From Liquidambar formosana (taxonomy: Eukaryota; Streptophyta; Magnoliopsida; Saxifragales; Altingiaceae), in NCBI GenBank assembly GCA_039720395.1, contig JBBPBK010000048.1:1061501-1125500 (forward strand): DNA of 64,000 bases, written 5' to 3'. The translations under genes were made by a program, and so were the position numbers. Shown one piece after another: positions 35,093-57,053 of this stretch. Under the pieces are notes generated by a model. It had not been told where the DNA came from. It did no database searches and was given only the letters and a program-made list of their open reading frames with translations. Each line of letters begins with the position of its first letter. Position 1 is the first letter of the stretch.

Positions 35093-36496
35093 TAAAGGTT
35101 TATCTATGTGGTTTTGGTGAATGTGCAAAATCAAGTGAAGTGTCAAAATTAGGACGTAGATGATAAAAGGGACAAACATGTATAGTAATTGTGAAAAAGA
35201 TGGATTTGTGAAACAAAAAAGACTTGTCAACTTAACAAGTTAATGAAACTATTTTCACGGTCTGTATCCTACCTCTGTTCAACTTGAATAAAGCCACTTC
35301 TCTGTAGGCACACCATATAGAAGACCAAGGACATAGTTGATTAGTTGGTTGTCCAAATAAAAATTAATCAATTCTAGTGAATTTATATAGTGTCGAAGGC
35401 ATAAATCCATCACTTTGGATGATAAAAAAAAATCAGATAGAAAGACAACCATCAGTTCAAATAAGAGTGGAAATTCAAAAAAGGGATATTTCATAAATTT
35501 CTAAAGTTGATCTTATACCATCAACTATAATGATGGCTTCTACTTTTTCAATTGTTTTTATTCAAGGCGATGAATTTGTGCCTTTGACACTATGTGAAAT
35601 ACACTATTATTGATTAACTTCCATTTGGACATCCAAACGAGCCCTAAAAGATGTTTAAAATAATAGATGTTTCTATGTACATTAGGTCAAATCACAAGGG
35701 GTACCTTGAATAAATCTTATGTGTGCATTTTATTTTACATAAGGGGTGTTTAAATGTCTCAAGTTATTCGAGTGAGTTGTAATATGTTTTAAACAAGGGT
35801 TTGAAATGATTCCATTGCAATTACATTTTATATTTTCTAGAATTAAAAGAGAAGACAGAAAATATACAATTCAAAATTTTATTTTGTTCTATTTTCCTTG
35901 GTTTTCTCGGGAACCAAATGAAGGATAAAAGTATATTGGAGTTCATGGAGCATGATTTGAACTCTTCAAATGTTTGAGATATTGTAGGATGGGATTTACG
36001 TACTTGTGTTTGTTATTGGTGACTTATTGGTTTAGTGGTATGAACACCAAATTCTTTCTTTTTACGGCATTGCCTAAAGGCAAGCCTCTCTAATTTCCTC
36101 TGTACTTGGTATTTTTCACAGAGGCTATACATGTATATAGACCTAGGCCTAAATAGAAAGACCACACCCTTATGGAGGTTAGAGATGCAGACTTGCCTAA
36201 AAATCTTTACAAAATAATGCCAATATATGCGTGTCTGCTAATAACCTTGGTAACATGGGTGAGAAATTCATTACAACATCATAGCACTGTTGTAAGACTC
36301 AAATTTAGAACCTCCCCTCATACAGGGGGGAGAAGTGCCACTAGGCCATTGACCTCGACGCTTGCCTTGACACCAATATTATACAATTTCACTGATTCAT
36401 ATCATTCAAGAGATTATAAATAGCAAAAAGAGACAATCCTAGGAAACCTCAAACTTTCCCTGGATATTGTGACCATATTCGTCTCAAATCTTCACA

Positions 36497-36498
<2 letters not shown>
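35093..36498. other. intergenic with a third PUP 3'-flank copy
   Basis: No gene. 35800-36000 resembles the PUP 3' flank at 37480-37690 (GAAATGATTCCATTGCA, CTCGGGAACCAAATG). 36165-36430 resembles 38060-38200 (GGAGGTTAGAGATGCAGACTT). A minus-strand A-box-like TGGCCTAGTGG near 36335 suggests an old tRNA-derived SINE, uncertain. Confidence 0.5.

Positions 36499-36576
<78 letters not shown>
36499..36576. repeat. (AG)n microsatellite
   Basis: Uninterrupted AG dinucleotide run of about 39 units, inside sequence that otherwise matches the PUP 3' flank upstream of U2 copy G. Confidence 0.97.
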
Positions 36577-36577
<1 letters not shown>

Positions 36578-36876
36578 ATATTTGTCTAGAGAAAGGGCAG
36601 TGAATCAGAAGATGGTCTGATGCAAAGCAGTAAATGGCTTATATGTACTACAAATCAAATGCTGCAATAGATGCTGAGGATAGAGGCAAGAAAAGAAAAA
36701 AGAACGAGGATACCTAAAACAATTATTTCAAGTTTGCAATCCCATATGAAAATTCTGAAATTTACTCTCCTTACTCTATTGGCAGCCAAATAGAACTAAA
36801 GATAGAAGAAAGGAAAGCAATACAAAATAGGAAGAGTGGTATGCAAGAAGCAGGGAGCCGGGACTTGAAGAAGTTT

Positions 36877-36930
36877 AGTCCCACATCGGTTGGATGAGAA
36901 AGTGGGCCGAGCGAGGGCTTATTATAAAAG
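36877..36930 (+). promoter_or_regulatory. U2 snRNA promoter G (consensus USE + TATA)
   Basis: The USE AGTCCCACATCGG at 36877-36889 matches the plant consensus RTCCCACATCG exactly; TATA ATTATAAAAG at 36921-36930. This is the best promoter in the cluster. Confidence 0.9.
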
Positions 36931-36954
36931 AGAGTTTGCGAAACATTGTAAAGC

Positions 36955-37151
36955 ATACCTTTCTCGGCCTTTTGGCTAAGATCAAGTGTAGTATCTGTTC
37001 TTATCAGTTTAATATCTGATACGTGGGACATCGTCCCACATGATATTAAATTAATTTTTTTAGGGGGAGGGCTCATTACAGTAGCTTGCTATTGGAGTCC
37101 TCAAGTGTCGCCCTTGCTTTGCACTACTGCATGGGCCTGGCGCACCCCTCC
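36955..37151 (+). ncRNA. U2: U2 spliceosomal snRNA, copy G
   Basis: Full-length 197-nt U2 with intact 5' end, branch-point segment, Sm site (AATTTTTTTAG) and terminal GGCGCACCCCTCC. The 3' box is regular (CAAATCCAGTCTAAAAG, fitting CA-N-AGTNNAAA). Stem-loop II is the GTGGGACATCGTCCCAC subtype with perfect pairing. Small changes in the 3' half (GGGCTCATTACAG, TTGGAGTCCTC). The best candidate for an expressed gene here. Confidence 0.94.
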
Positions 37152-38441
37152 AAATCCAGTCTAAAAGTTTGTTTCCAAGTCTCTGTTGGCTGTACCCCTC
37201 CAAAAACATCACGGTGCAGGTTTGTATTGGATATATTACTCTTATAAAATACCAGCCATGGGAAATCTTGATGGATTTGTTCAAATTGAATATATATGTA
37301 GTCAAGCAAACAGATCATTATCATAATATTGTCTTCCTATAAAATAAGGAAAATTGGGTTTTATGTGCACAAAAGGAAAACGTGAACCATTAATTTAAAA
37401 CTCTTTAGCCTTAAATCCCAATTGAACTCAGCTACATAATCCTCTTTCACCATTCAGCTGTATCAAAAGCCATATTAAATGAGCTTTGAAATGATTCCAT
37501 TGCAGCTATGTTTTAAATTTTCTAGAATTAAAAGAGATGGCAGAAATATTATAAGATTACAAATTTTATTTGGTTCTAGTTTCCTCGGTTTTCTTGGGAA
37601 CCAAACAGAGGGTAAGTGTATATTGAGTTAATGGAGCATGATTTGAACACTTCAAATGTTTGAGATGAATGTAAGATGGGATTTAAATGAGTTTTTTATA
37701 GGTTGAGTCATTGACATTGCTTAGTGTTATGAACACCACATTGTAGAGCCATGGCCTTGGATGGAGTTTTCACTTGTTGTGATAACAAGTAACGACTCTG
37801 CACTTAGTATTTTTCACATAGGCTGTCCATATATAGAATTTGGTTCTAGTTCTATTTAATCATGTGAATATTGTGGCCAGTACATATGAATGTTCGATTT
37901 GAAATTTAAGTTAAAGCATTTCTAAGGCAGTGAGAAGCCCATTAGAGAAAAATTTTGTATGAGTCTATAAATTTCATTACAAGTGTACAAGTAGAACAAA
38001 AAAAGCAAGAAAAAGATGCAGATAATTAACAAGAGAACGACCAAGGCACAAACAAAAATCCACCCATTATGGAGGTTAGAGATGCAGACTTGCCTGAAAC
38101 TCTTTACACAATAATGCCAATATATGCATCTGCCAACAACCTCGACCCCTGCCTTGACACCCATTACACAATCTTTCGATTCATATCTTTCAAGAGAATT
38201 TAAATAGCAAAAAGAGACACACTGATTGACCCCTACGAGTTTTTTTCTTACAATGCTGGGTGTCTACCAAAGCTTTACTACAATTGAGACAATATTCATC
38301 TAAAGAACGGGCAGTGAATCACAAGATGGTCTGTGGATTCTGAATTACTTCACTTTCATCAATCAACAGCCTATTCACATCGTTAGTGGTCTTGACCATT
38401 CGAACCTGCTTACATGAACCTGTTTCCTTACCACCACCCCA

Positions 38442-40735
38442 TCAGCAAACCTCTATAAGAGCACCAGAACTTTCATTGGCATTTTTTCTTGCCTTGGATT
38501 TGATGTCATCTAGGTAATGCTGATATATGTAGGAAAGAAACCCCCAGACTGCTAACAGCAGGGCCATCACCTTCACCCCATGCATCTTATCATGGAAAAA
38601 TATTACAGCAAGAATTGGAACAACAGGCAGGGCTAAGGTACTAATGACATTGGAGAAGAGAGAAGAAACCTCAAAAATCAACCCCAATAAACCCACTGAG
38701 GAAATCTGCCATGTCACAGCTGTCCAAATCAAAGTCATTAGATAGGATACCTTACCCTGTTGATATTCCTTCATCTCTCTTTTCAAACTTTTCGACTCTC
38801 CACTTGCGAAAAGTCCTACCACACAAGCACAAGTCGCTACAAATGATGGGTATATTTGCATTTCCAAAACAGCAGCAAAGGTCTCTCTCTTTATAAACTT
38901 TTGAAAGGATAGTTGCACAAGAGAAAGGTATAAGGAGTATGTGGCAGAGGCACCGAGTGTGCATAGGAAACCAATGACATATTTTACTTTGGGAATCCCC
39001 GTTGTGCTTTCAGAATCTGCATGAACTGCGAGAAGGGAGGCAGATATGGTAAGAAGGACAAGAGAGTTGAGTATAAGAGGAGTGAATTTCTGTGAATTAA
39101 GGAAGAAGGAGAAGAGGGCATTGAAGGCCAATTGGGTTGCGCATAAGAGAGAGTAAGTCGAGACAGGGAGGTATAATAGTCCATATGAATACATCATGTT
39201 GTCACCTGTCAAAAGCAGGCCTAAGAAGAGATAGAGGAAGGCAAGGGTGCAGAGAGATGGGGTTCCAATGGATGTGTTGATGGATGTGGTGGTGATGGTA
39301 TTGGTAGATGGTGAGAAGAAGAAGAGCAGAGGAATAAGGATTGGAAAGCCTGCAGATTGAACAAATGTTGCCATCCATTTGCTATTTCCACCTTTGTCAT
39401 AGTATAATCTCCCTAAGAGAGTGGCTGCGGATTGGCCAGCAAGAAGAAAGAGGGTGTAGGTGGATACGCGAAGCCACCACTTGTAGTGTTCGAGTTTAGG
39501 AAGTTGTACTCTGTTGGTGACAAATATTGCATCTTTGTGTGGGTTTGATTCTCTGCCTCCGACTGGTGGAAAACAAACAGGCACACACAAATCGCAAGAT
39601 TATTTAGCCAATTCAACCAGATACTGGTGGAAACACAGAATAACACAACATGAGAGGAACAATTCATGCTAATATGGTCATATTAGAATTTAGATTGTCA
39701 CGACCCAGTAACCCGAATGAACCCAAACCACTTGGCGTTGACTCCAAAATCGTCCAAACATTATTTCCGCATGTAAAATACAATATCAAAACAAACCATA
39801 TTACAAATTAAACCTCAAGTCCTCACAAGATTGCATTAGCAGACTTGCGTTGTACTGATAATCATGGAATAAAGAACGGAATTCTCAACCATCTAGAGGT
39901 ATTGTAGCACTTCAACCACTTCAAAATGTTTTTAAAAAAAAAAAAAAAAAACTAGGAACATTGGGTTCTGGCCTTAAGTTGGAAGATCACTCAACACTTA
40001 CTATCTACAATCCACATAACATGAAAGGCGGTAATGATCCACAAACTGGTCAGTGGTAACTCATTTACTGAAACATTTGCCGATATGCCTGCTTTTTTTC
40101 ATTTTCTCCTGAGGCCATGGGTGTGTGCCATTAAATGTGACAAGCTGTTGGGGTTAAAAAAGCGAACGGAAACCATACGCAATCTTTCCCATTAAAAGCT
40201 GGCCGGTGGTGGTTTTATTTAGATGTTAGATACTTGAACTAAACACAGTGCATGCTTCATAGACTTTGATTCATGTAACTGATGACTGGTGTGAAGGTTT
40301 CTTGTCTATGGTTGAAGCAGAACATGAACAACTTAGAAGTAAAAATACACAAAATAAAATGATTTTGTGGTTTCCCCTTTGTCTTTAGAGGCTGTGGTTG
40401 AATATAAATCAATTGCCAAGAGAGGATAGGCAGTAGTACTAGTTTGAGCCAGTGTCAGAAATCAAATCACTGGTTGCTGCATCTCTCTCTCTCTCTCTCT
40501 ACAAACAAACCCAAAAGGCCACAAAACACACAGGAGACACACAGTTATAAATTGGCTAGTTTGCTGAGTGAGCAATCCCTGGTTTCTAGTTGCAGATTTT
40601 GAGCAGACTCCATGAAGTGAAAATGATAAAGCAGCTAAAACACACACACATATGCACACAAATTTGAAATTGGTAATTAAAGTTTGCGAGTGACTAACCT
40701 CTTGTTTGAAGTTGCAGCTCTTGAGTTACCTCCAT
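38442..40735 (-). CDS. PUP: purine permease, PUP family (copy 2), 385 aa
   Basis: Paralogue of the PUP gene at 14655-16853 and very similar through the whole protein. Exons on the minus strand: 40735-40699 (MEVTQELQLQTR plus one base) and 39562-38442; the intron has GT-AG ends and the frame totals 386 codons with stop. The long single-exon frame beginning MCVPVCFPP is intron read-through. Motifs: KWWLRVSTYTLFLLAGQSAA, LLYLPVSTYSLLCATQLAFN, WTAVTWQISSVGLLGLIFEV, LPVVPILAVIFFHDKMHGVK. The reading frame is intact, so both copies may work. A decayed second exon 1 lies in the intron. Confidence 0.93.
40577..40613 (-). pseudogene. decayed duplicate of PUP exon 1 in the intron of copy 2
   Basis: The minus strand reads MESAQNLQLETR, close to exon 1 (MEVTQELQLQTR), including the ATG and length. 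The splice donor that should read GAG/GTTAGT is replaced by GGGATTGC, so it cannot splice normally. It lies 122 bp downstream of the true exon, and flanking sequence is also duplicated. Confidence 0.8.
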
Positions 40736-41947
40736 GAAGATCCAGAGATTGAGAAAGCAGCCGAAAGAAAGGTTTGTCTCTCTTTCTTTTAGTGCCTATA
40801 CATTAAAGAAAGACGACTATAAATTGAAAGTGATCATTCCAGCTGCTTGGTCAATGGGTTAGAACTTAGAACTTAGAAATTGGATACTCCTAGCCCAATT
40901 GGACACTATCTCGAAAACCCCAAGGGTTTGTTCAAGTAGCAAGTTGAGCATGGATAAGTGTCTCAACAAGCATAAGTCTTGTGTTTGAAACCTCATTTAT
41001 GCAATGACTTTTTTGGGATTACCCTCAAGTCTGGATTGGCCCAATAATTATCCAATACATGTGTGATGTCAAGATTACATGACCAGTGAAATTTTGGAAA
41101 ATAATGGGAATACCCAAGTTAAGCAGAGAAGGGAAAAAAATAAAAAATAAAAAATAAAAAAAAAGTGGGGGTTATCCATGTGAAAGGGTGGTCCGGTTAT
41201 CCGGGATGGAAGGAGTGCACAAGCCCTTGAAAGCCCTTGAAAGACAAAAAAAACATTTTTCTTGCTGTGGATAAAATGGGGGAAAAGGAAAAATTACATG
41301 AGCACATATTGGGATTACCAAACAAAGGTGGTGACGTAGGATTACTGAGCTAAACCAGCTAACTTGCCATGATTTAGGTCAATTCCCTGAGTCTGAAATG
41401 TTTGAAACTCATTCATATCCATTTAAACTCTGATGTTGTGACCAGTGGTCTCCTGCATCTTCCATGAGACCAAGGCCAAGTAGCCCTATGTGGGACAAGG
41501 AAAATGTGACAAGTCACACTTGCTTAAATAAATCATTTATGAGAAAGGACATACAGGCTGCGTACCCTCGGCTCCCCATGAGGCCTAGTTTCATGAAAAA
41601 TATATGGAGTCATGAATGTTTTTTTTTTATCCTTTTTGGTGAATTCAATCAGGAAGCATGTGGTCAAAATTGGCGGCCGACTAATTTCCTTTGTGGGTGG
41701 AGCCGTGGAGATGGGGGCATGAATGGCTTTTTTTGGCCTGACTTTCAACAAAAGATGCAACTCCACTTGAGTAGACATTGTTTTTTCTTCATCCTTTTGT
41801 ATGTAACCTCTTGTACAAGTGTGATTTGAATCCACACACGTAAAGCCATTTGAATGGACCGTGAATCTTTTTACATAGTGCTTGGGCCATGTTGTCGAAC
41901 ATATGTTTGGGATCCTTTGGGAAACATATCTATACTGCTTCGTTTCT

Positions 41948-41983
<36 letters not shown>

Positions 41984-42482
41984 TTTTGGGGTGGAGGGAA
42001 TTGGGTGGGACAATTGATAGAATTAATCTTTACTTCTTACCATGTTTTTTTTATAAACTTGAACTCAGATCACTCACTCAAACAAGTGAGAAGGAGAATG
42101 CTGCTAGACTATAATGCCATCGACAAATTGCAAATACCTAGTTTTGGAGGCATTCTTAGAACTTTCCTTATTGTCCAACCAGATTAAACACTAAACTCAA
42201 AAGGTTAAAACCTCCAATTGAGGTTATTCTTCCATACTTCCTTGCAACCTCAAACTTCAAATAACCGCAAATTACAATAGCTTTCAATTGAGTAATGAGA
42301 TCCTCACCAGGAGTGATCAATTATAAATTGTGGCTTATGGCTAAAATTATAAATGAGGTCTTTTTGAATGGGACTTAAGGCCAAGATTTTAAGTAGGACC
42401 TTTTGTTCGAAGACTTTTTAATAAGTTCGATGAGGTCTTAGAAACTAGAGTCTAAGACAACTGCCCCAAATGCTGCCCCTAT
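40736..42482. other. promoter side of PUP copy 2 and intergenic
   Basis: 40840-41760 matches the upstream side of PUP copy 1 in patches. A long T run at 41951-41982 follows. The minus and plus frames at 41464-41835 are small and unlike any family I know; not called. Confidence 0.5.
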
Positions 42483-42558
42483 TGAGCTCGCCATGATCCT
42501 CGTGCATCGCCCTCAATGTTGCACCATTAATTGCATGGTCCTGGCGCACCCCCTCCAT
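42483..42558 (+). pseudogene. U2: U2 snRNA 3' remnant without promoter
   Basis: ATCGCCCTCAATGTTGCACC followed by TTGCATGGTCCTGGCGCACC matches the last stem-loop of U2 with scattered changes and small indels. No 5' half or promoter is present. Confidence 0.7.
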
Positions 42559-42637
42559 GTTTAAGTTTGAATTTTAATATGTTTCTAGAATCAAACAATG
42601 CTGGTTGTCATTGAACACCAATTGAGTTTGTTGGCTT

Positions 42638-42768
42638 GTATTTTGTTTTGTTTTGTTTTATTCTTTTCTTTTTCTTTTTTTTTTGGGTATAATTGGAGGG
42701 GTTCGAACCCCTAACCTAACCTATCCAGCCTAATCCTACCTTTTACCTCACCCCCTGGCTGAATGGCT
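42638..42768 (-). mobile_element. tRNA-derived SINE
   Basis: On the minus strand a B box GGGTTCGAACC lies downstream of a weak A-box region, followed by CTCCAATTATACCC and an A-rich tail. The 11-bp repeat TTTGTTGGCTT flanks it at 42627-42637 and 42769-42779. Same family as 58220-58335 and 62866-62975. Confidence 0.75.
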
Positions 42769-42779
42769 TTTGTTGGCTT

Positions 42780-43758
42780 TTATGTTGAATCCAATTCTAT
42801 TGCACTTTTGCTGCATTCTTCTAGCATACCAAAAAGGAGAAAAATTGGAGCATGTCACCCTAAATAGCCATTAATTGACTCTGAAACACTAAGATAACAA
42901 GTTGATAACCATCCAACCTAGTTTGATCGAGTTGTTTTGGGATTTTGGTTTTCCCGACCAGTCATCATAGTTATCTTGGCTTGGAAGTAAACCTTTTTTC
43001 TTTTTCGCTAGGGAGCTTTGTGGCAACTTGTTGCCCCAATAAAGAGATGAATTGGATTCAATTCTATTCAACAGGAGTGAGAGCCTGAGACTGCTTTGGG
43101 ATGGGATGCTTCTTAATGTGTTGAGTTGGGTCATTCTTACAAATCTCAACATTTGGTTTGAGGTTTGGGTACTTTCATTGGGTTGGGTTGGGTTGGGTTG
43201 GGTTGGGCATCTCACAAATAGGTCGGTTGGGTTCCAGAAGCTTATCCCTGCAGCCAAGCTTCTTGTATAAACTGCTGTTCAGAACAAATTACATAATTGC
43301 AAGTACTCGAACATCTTGGAATGCTGTAACACCATGCTAGAACCTGATTAATCACTACACATGACCAACATCAAGAATTTTAACATCATCCTGCATAAGA
43401 AAGGTTAAAGAGAATCAAAGCTTATTCTTGTACCCTTTTTGAGTCAAGAGATTGATGCATCCATTGCACCGGTACCCATCAAAGGCGTCAAAGACCCAAC
43501 AAGTGAGTTATTTGTGCCAAGCATTTTTCTTTCGGCTTCAGAAGATGATTGAGAAAGAAGAGGAAAAAAGTTTATAAAAGGAACCTAAAACAACAATCGC
43601 AAATTTGCAATCCCAAAAGAACATTCTGAAATTTTCCTTTACTCTATTGGCAGCCTAATAGAGCTAAAATTAAAAGATAGAAGAAGGGGAATTAAAACTA
43701 TGGGAAGCCAAGCAGAGAAGAGAAAGAGCGCGATGCGCAAAGTGGGGAGTTCAAGTTT
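42780..43758. other. intergenic, with (GGGTT)n run
   Basis: No gene recognised. A (GGGTT)n run at 43179-43206 creates repetitive open frames on both strands. From about 43490 the sequence repeats the upstream region of other U2 units (GCATTTTTCTTTCGGCT, CAATCCCAAAAGAACATT). Confidence 0.5.
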
Positions 43759-43878
43759 AGTCCCACATTGGGTGGATAAGAAAGTGAACCAAGCAAGGGC
43801 TTATAACAAAAGGGAGTTCGCGATGCATTGCAAATCATACCTTTTTTGGCCTTTTGGCTAAGATCAAGTGTAGTATCT
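43759..43878 (+). pseudogene. U2: U2 snRNA copy H, truncated after 42 nt, with promoter
   Basis: USE TAGTCCCACATTGG around 43759-43772. The TATA position reads TTATAACAAAAG near 43801-43812, weakened. The RNA part 43837-43878 (ATACCTTTTTTGGCC to GTGTAGTATCT) stops just after the branch-point segment and is replaced by a minisatellite. Confidence 0.85.
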
Positions 43879-43891
43879 CACTTATATTACG

Positions 43892-44000
43892 ACATGTGTA
43901 ATAGTTAATTTAAAAAATATAGACATGTGGATGCACGTAATAGTTAATTTTAAGAAATATAGATATGTGGATACATGTAATAGTTAATTTTAAGAAATAT
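43892..44000. repeat. minisatellite of about 40-bp units
   Basis: Three units sharing GTAATAGTTAATTTTAAGAAA, the first shorter by about 10 bp. It starts within 15 bp of the break in U2 copy H. Confidence 0.8.
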
Positions 44001-45112
44001 GTATATGTGTATATACATACGGAAATACAAATATATAAATACATAATCATATTCATTTGGACATATAAATATATATATATGAACACATAGATGTATGCTT
44101 ACAATAACATAATATAGGGATACTTCTAATATTTCATAAGATAACAAACGATCAACTTCTGTGAGTAGTCCGGCATCTTCTCCAGTTCTCCCCCAACATC
44201 AATTCCATGGGTGAGTACAAGCGTCTTGTCTTCCTACATCAACTCCACTGACAGAGGCTCCCCCATGGCGAAGGTTCTAGCAAGTGTGGCAATGCCATTG
44301 ACAAGCATTCCTTCAAGTTCTTTGACAGCGGCAGATAACATAGAATAAAAGGTATCATGATTTAATTATAAAAGGAAAAAAAAAAATGTCACAAAGAAGT
44401 TTCGTAATTGAAAGGATCATGTCAAATTGATGAAACAAACATAAAGGCTGAATACATAGGGAAGGTAAACATCCGCCAAACTAGTTACCCACTCTTGCAT
44501 TTTTTTCCATTTCAAAGTTTTATGACCAACTATCATGCAAAAACATGACCAATAGATATCACACCTATTGAGATTTTTGCCAATATCATGCAATGTTCAT
44601 TTCTCTCAAATGCCTTTTCTTCCTCACACGAAAAATGACCATAACATGCGAGTTTGCTAGGGCAACAGCTTGGTTTGGTACAAGTTATCAAGACCAGACA
44701 TTTTACTTTTTATTTTTATTTTTGCTTTTCTTCTATCTCATTTTGTATTCTTCATTTTTCCTTCATTTCATAACAAGGTTACACATAAAAGGTGAAAGGG
44801 AATCAAAGAGTCAAGAAATGTCACATCGACACCTTCCATTGCATTTGTACCGATTTTGGGTGGTCAATGACCAACAAGTGAGCTATTAAAAACAAGCATT
44901 TTTCTTTTGGCTTCAGAAGATGTCGAGAAAGCAAGGGTTTTTTTTTTGGGGGGGAACAAGAAGCTTAAAAGAAAACAATCTGAAATTTTCATTTTCCTTA
45001 TCCTATTGGCAGCCTATTAACGCTAAAAAGAAGAAGAATAGGAACTAAAGGTACTAGAAGCCCAGCCCCAGCAGAGATGAGATGGAGCGAAATGGCAAGT
45101 TGAAAAGAAAGT
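44001..45112. other. spacer between U2 copies H and I
   Basis: AT-rich with ATAT/TACATA low complexity near 44000-44090. No gene. 44850-45060 again shows the conserved upstream block of U2 units (CAAGCATTTTTCTTTTGGCT). Confidence 0.5.
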
Positions 45113-45275
45113 TTAGTCCCACATTGGTTGGCTGAGAAAGCGAGCTGCATGAGGACTCAATATAAAAGCAAGTTTGTGATGCAAAACAAATCATATCTTT
45201 CTTGGCCTTTTGGCTAAGATCAAGTGTAGTATCCGTTCTTATCAGTTTGATATCTAATATATTGGGGTCTTCGCA
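45113..45275 (+). pseudogene. U2: U2 snRNA copy I, truncated, with promoter
   Basis: USE TTAGTCCCACATTGG at 45113-45127, TATA AATATAAAAGC near 45159-45169. The RNA part 45193 to about 45260 (ATATCTTTCTTGGCC, GTAGTATCCG) has base changes, then jumps to TTGGGGTCTTCG of stem-loop III and ends. The Sm site is missing. Confidence 0.85.
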
Positions 45276-46239
45276 TCTATAGTGAGTTCTGTGGAACATA
45301 TTTTACATATTGCGCTACCATTTGCTGCTCTAACCTGCATCACTAGGAACACCCGTTTAAGTCTCTTCACGAAACAACATCAGTTCTCTTCATGAAACCA
45401 CATCAGTTTCAGCTCCGTTTTCTGCAATGACTGGTGTTGCACCTGCTGTATAGTACCTTGGACAAAGATTAATAGTTTTAATTGAATTTAAAGTAACAAA
45501 TCCATCATCTAGCATCGATTATGGGGCCATTAAAAAAAATGGAAGCTGTCAGGAATAAAGGGAATAGGATCGCTTTATATGGTATAGTCACTATTTTTTT
45601 TTCTTTTTCTTTTTCTTTTTCCTTTTTTTTAAATTTTTAATTTTCTTTTTTTTTTTTTTTTACTATCGTGGCTGCCATTTTCTTCCATGGCAAATCCCTG
45701 ATGCACAAACCAGAAGAGTTTTATGGACCCAACATCAAAATTTCACATATGAATCCTTATGATTGGGTAGCAGAAAAAGGTCAGTCCAAGAGGCAAGGTT
45801 GATCAACATAATACAAAAACTTCCAAGTCTTGTGCAACATAAGGCAACATTGAAGTGTATGCAATGACTTTATTTTAAAATTTCTTAATTTTACTGTTAT
45901 ATCTAAGTTGGTCACTGGGCATCAACAAATATCATAGAGTTGTCGTCCATCATTAAAATGCAAGAGAAACAAAATCTATTCGTGTCCTTGGTAAATTTTA
46001 TAAGCATCTCACAAAATATGACCACTCTAACTAACACAACAATCTCCCATATCAAAGTTCTTCCTACTCCTAGCTCTTCAGCTACTTGTGCCCCACGAGG
46101 AGGGTTCCCATGCAAAGCAGTAGAATATTGTACCATGACAAATAATTTAAAGGAAGAGAACCAAAAAAAAAAAAAAAAACCACCTTTACAGATCCGGTAA
46201 AAGGAGTAGAGATTTGCAATGTTTCAAGACAAGATTGCA
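45276..46239. other. intergenic / 3' flank of RABH1
   Basis: T-rich runs at 45592-45660. The part next to 46239 must hold the RABH1 3' UTR. The opposite open frames at 45912-46200 are not recognised and not called. Confidence 0.5.

Positions 46240-57053
<10,814 letters not shown>

Larger units (their letters stand above)
37480..41800 (-). repeat. segmental duplication block 2 (PUP copy 2 with flanks)
   Basis: Counterpart of block 1 (about 12400-17520). It includes the PUP coding exons, intron, 3' flank and about 1 kb of promoter side. Boundaries approximate, divergence substantial in non-coding parts. Confidence 0.7.

Noticed and set aside
41464..41835. 121-aa plus-strand and 100-aa minus-strand frames
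   Set aside because: Overlap each other in DNA homologous to the PUP promoter side; no family resemblance.
43179..43206. Telomere-like repeat
   Set aside because: The unit is GGGTT, not the plant TTTAGGG, and the run is only about 28 bp.
43892..44000. CRISPR-like direct repeats
   Set aside because: Plant nuclear DNA, tandem units without unique spacers.
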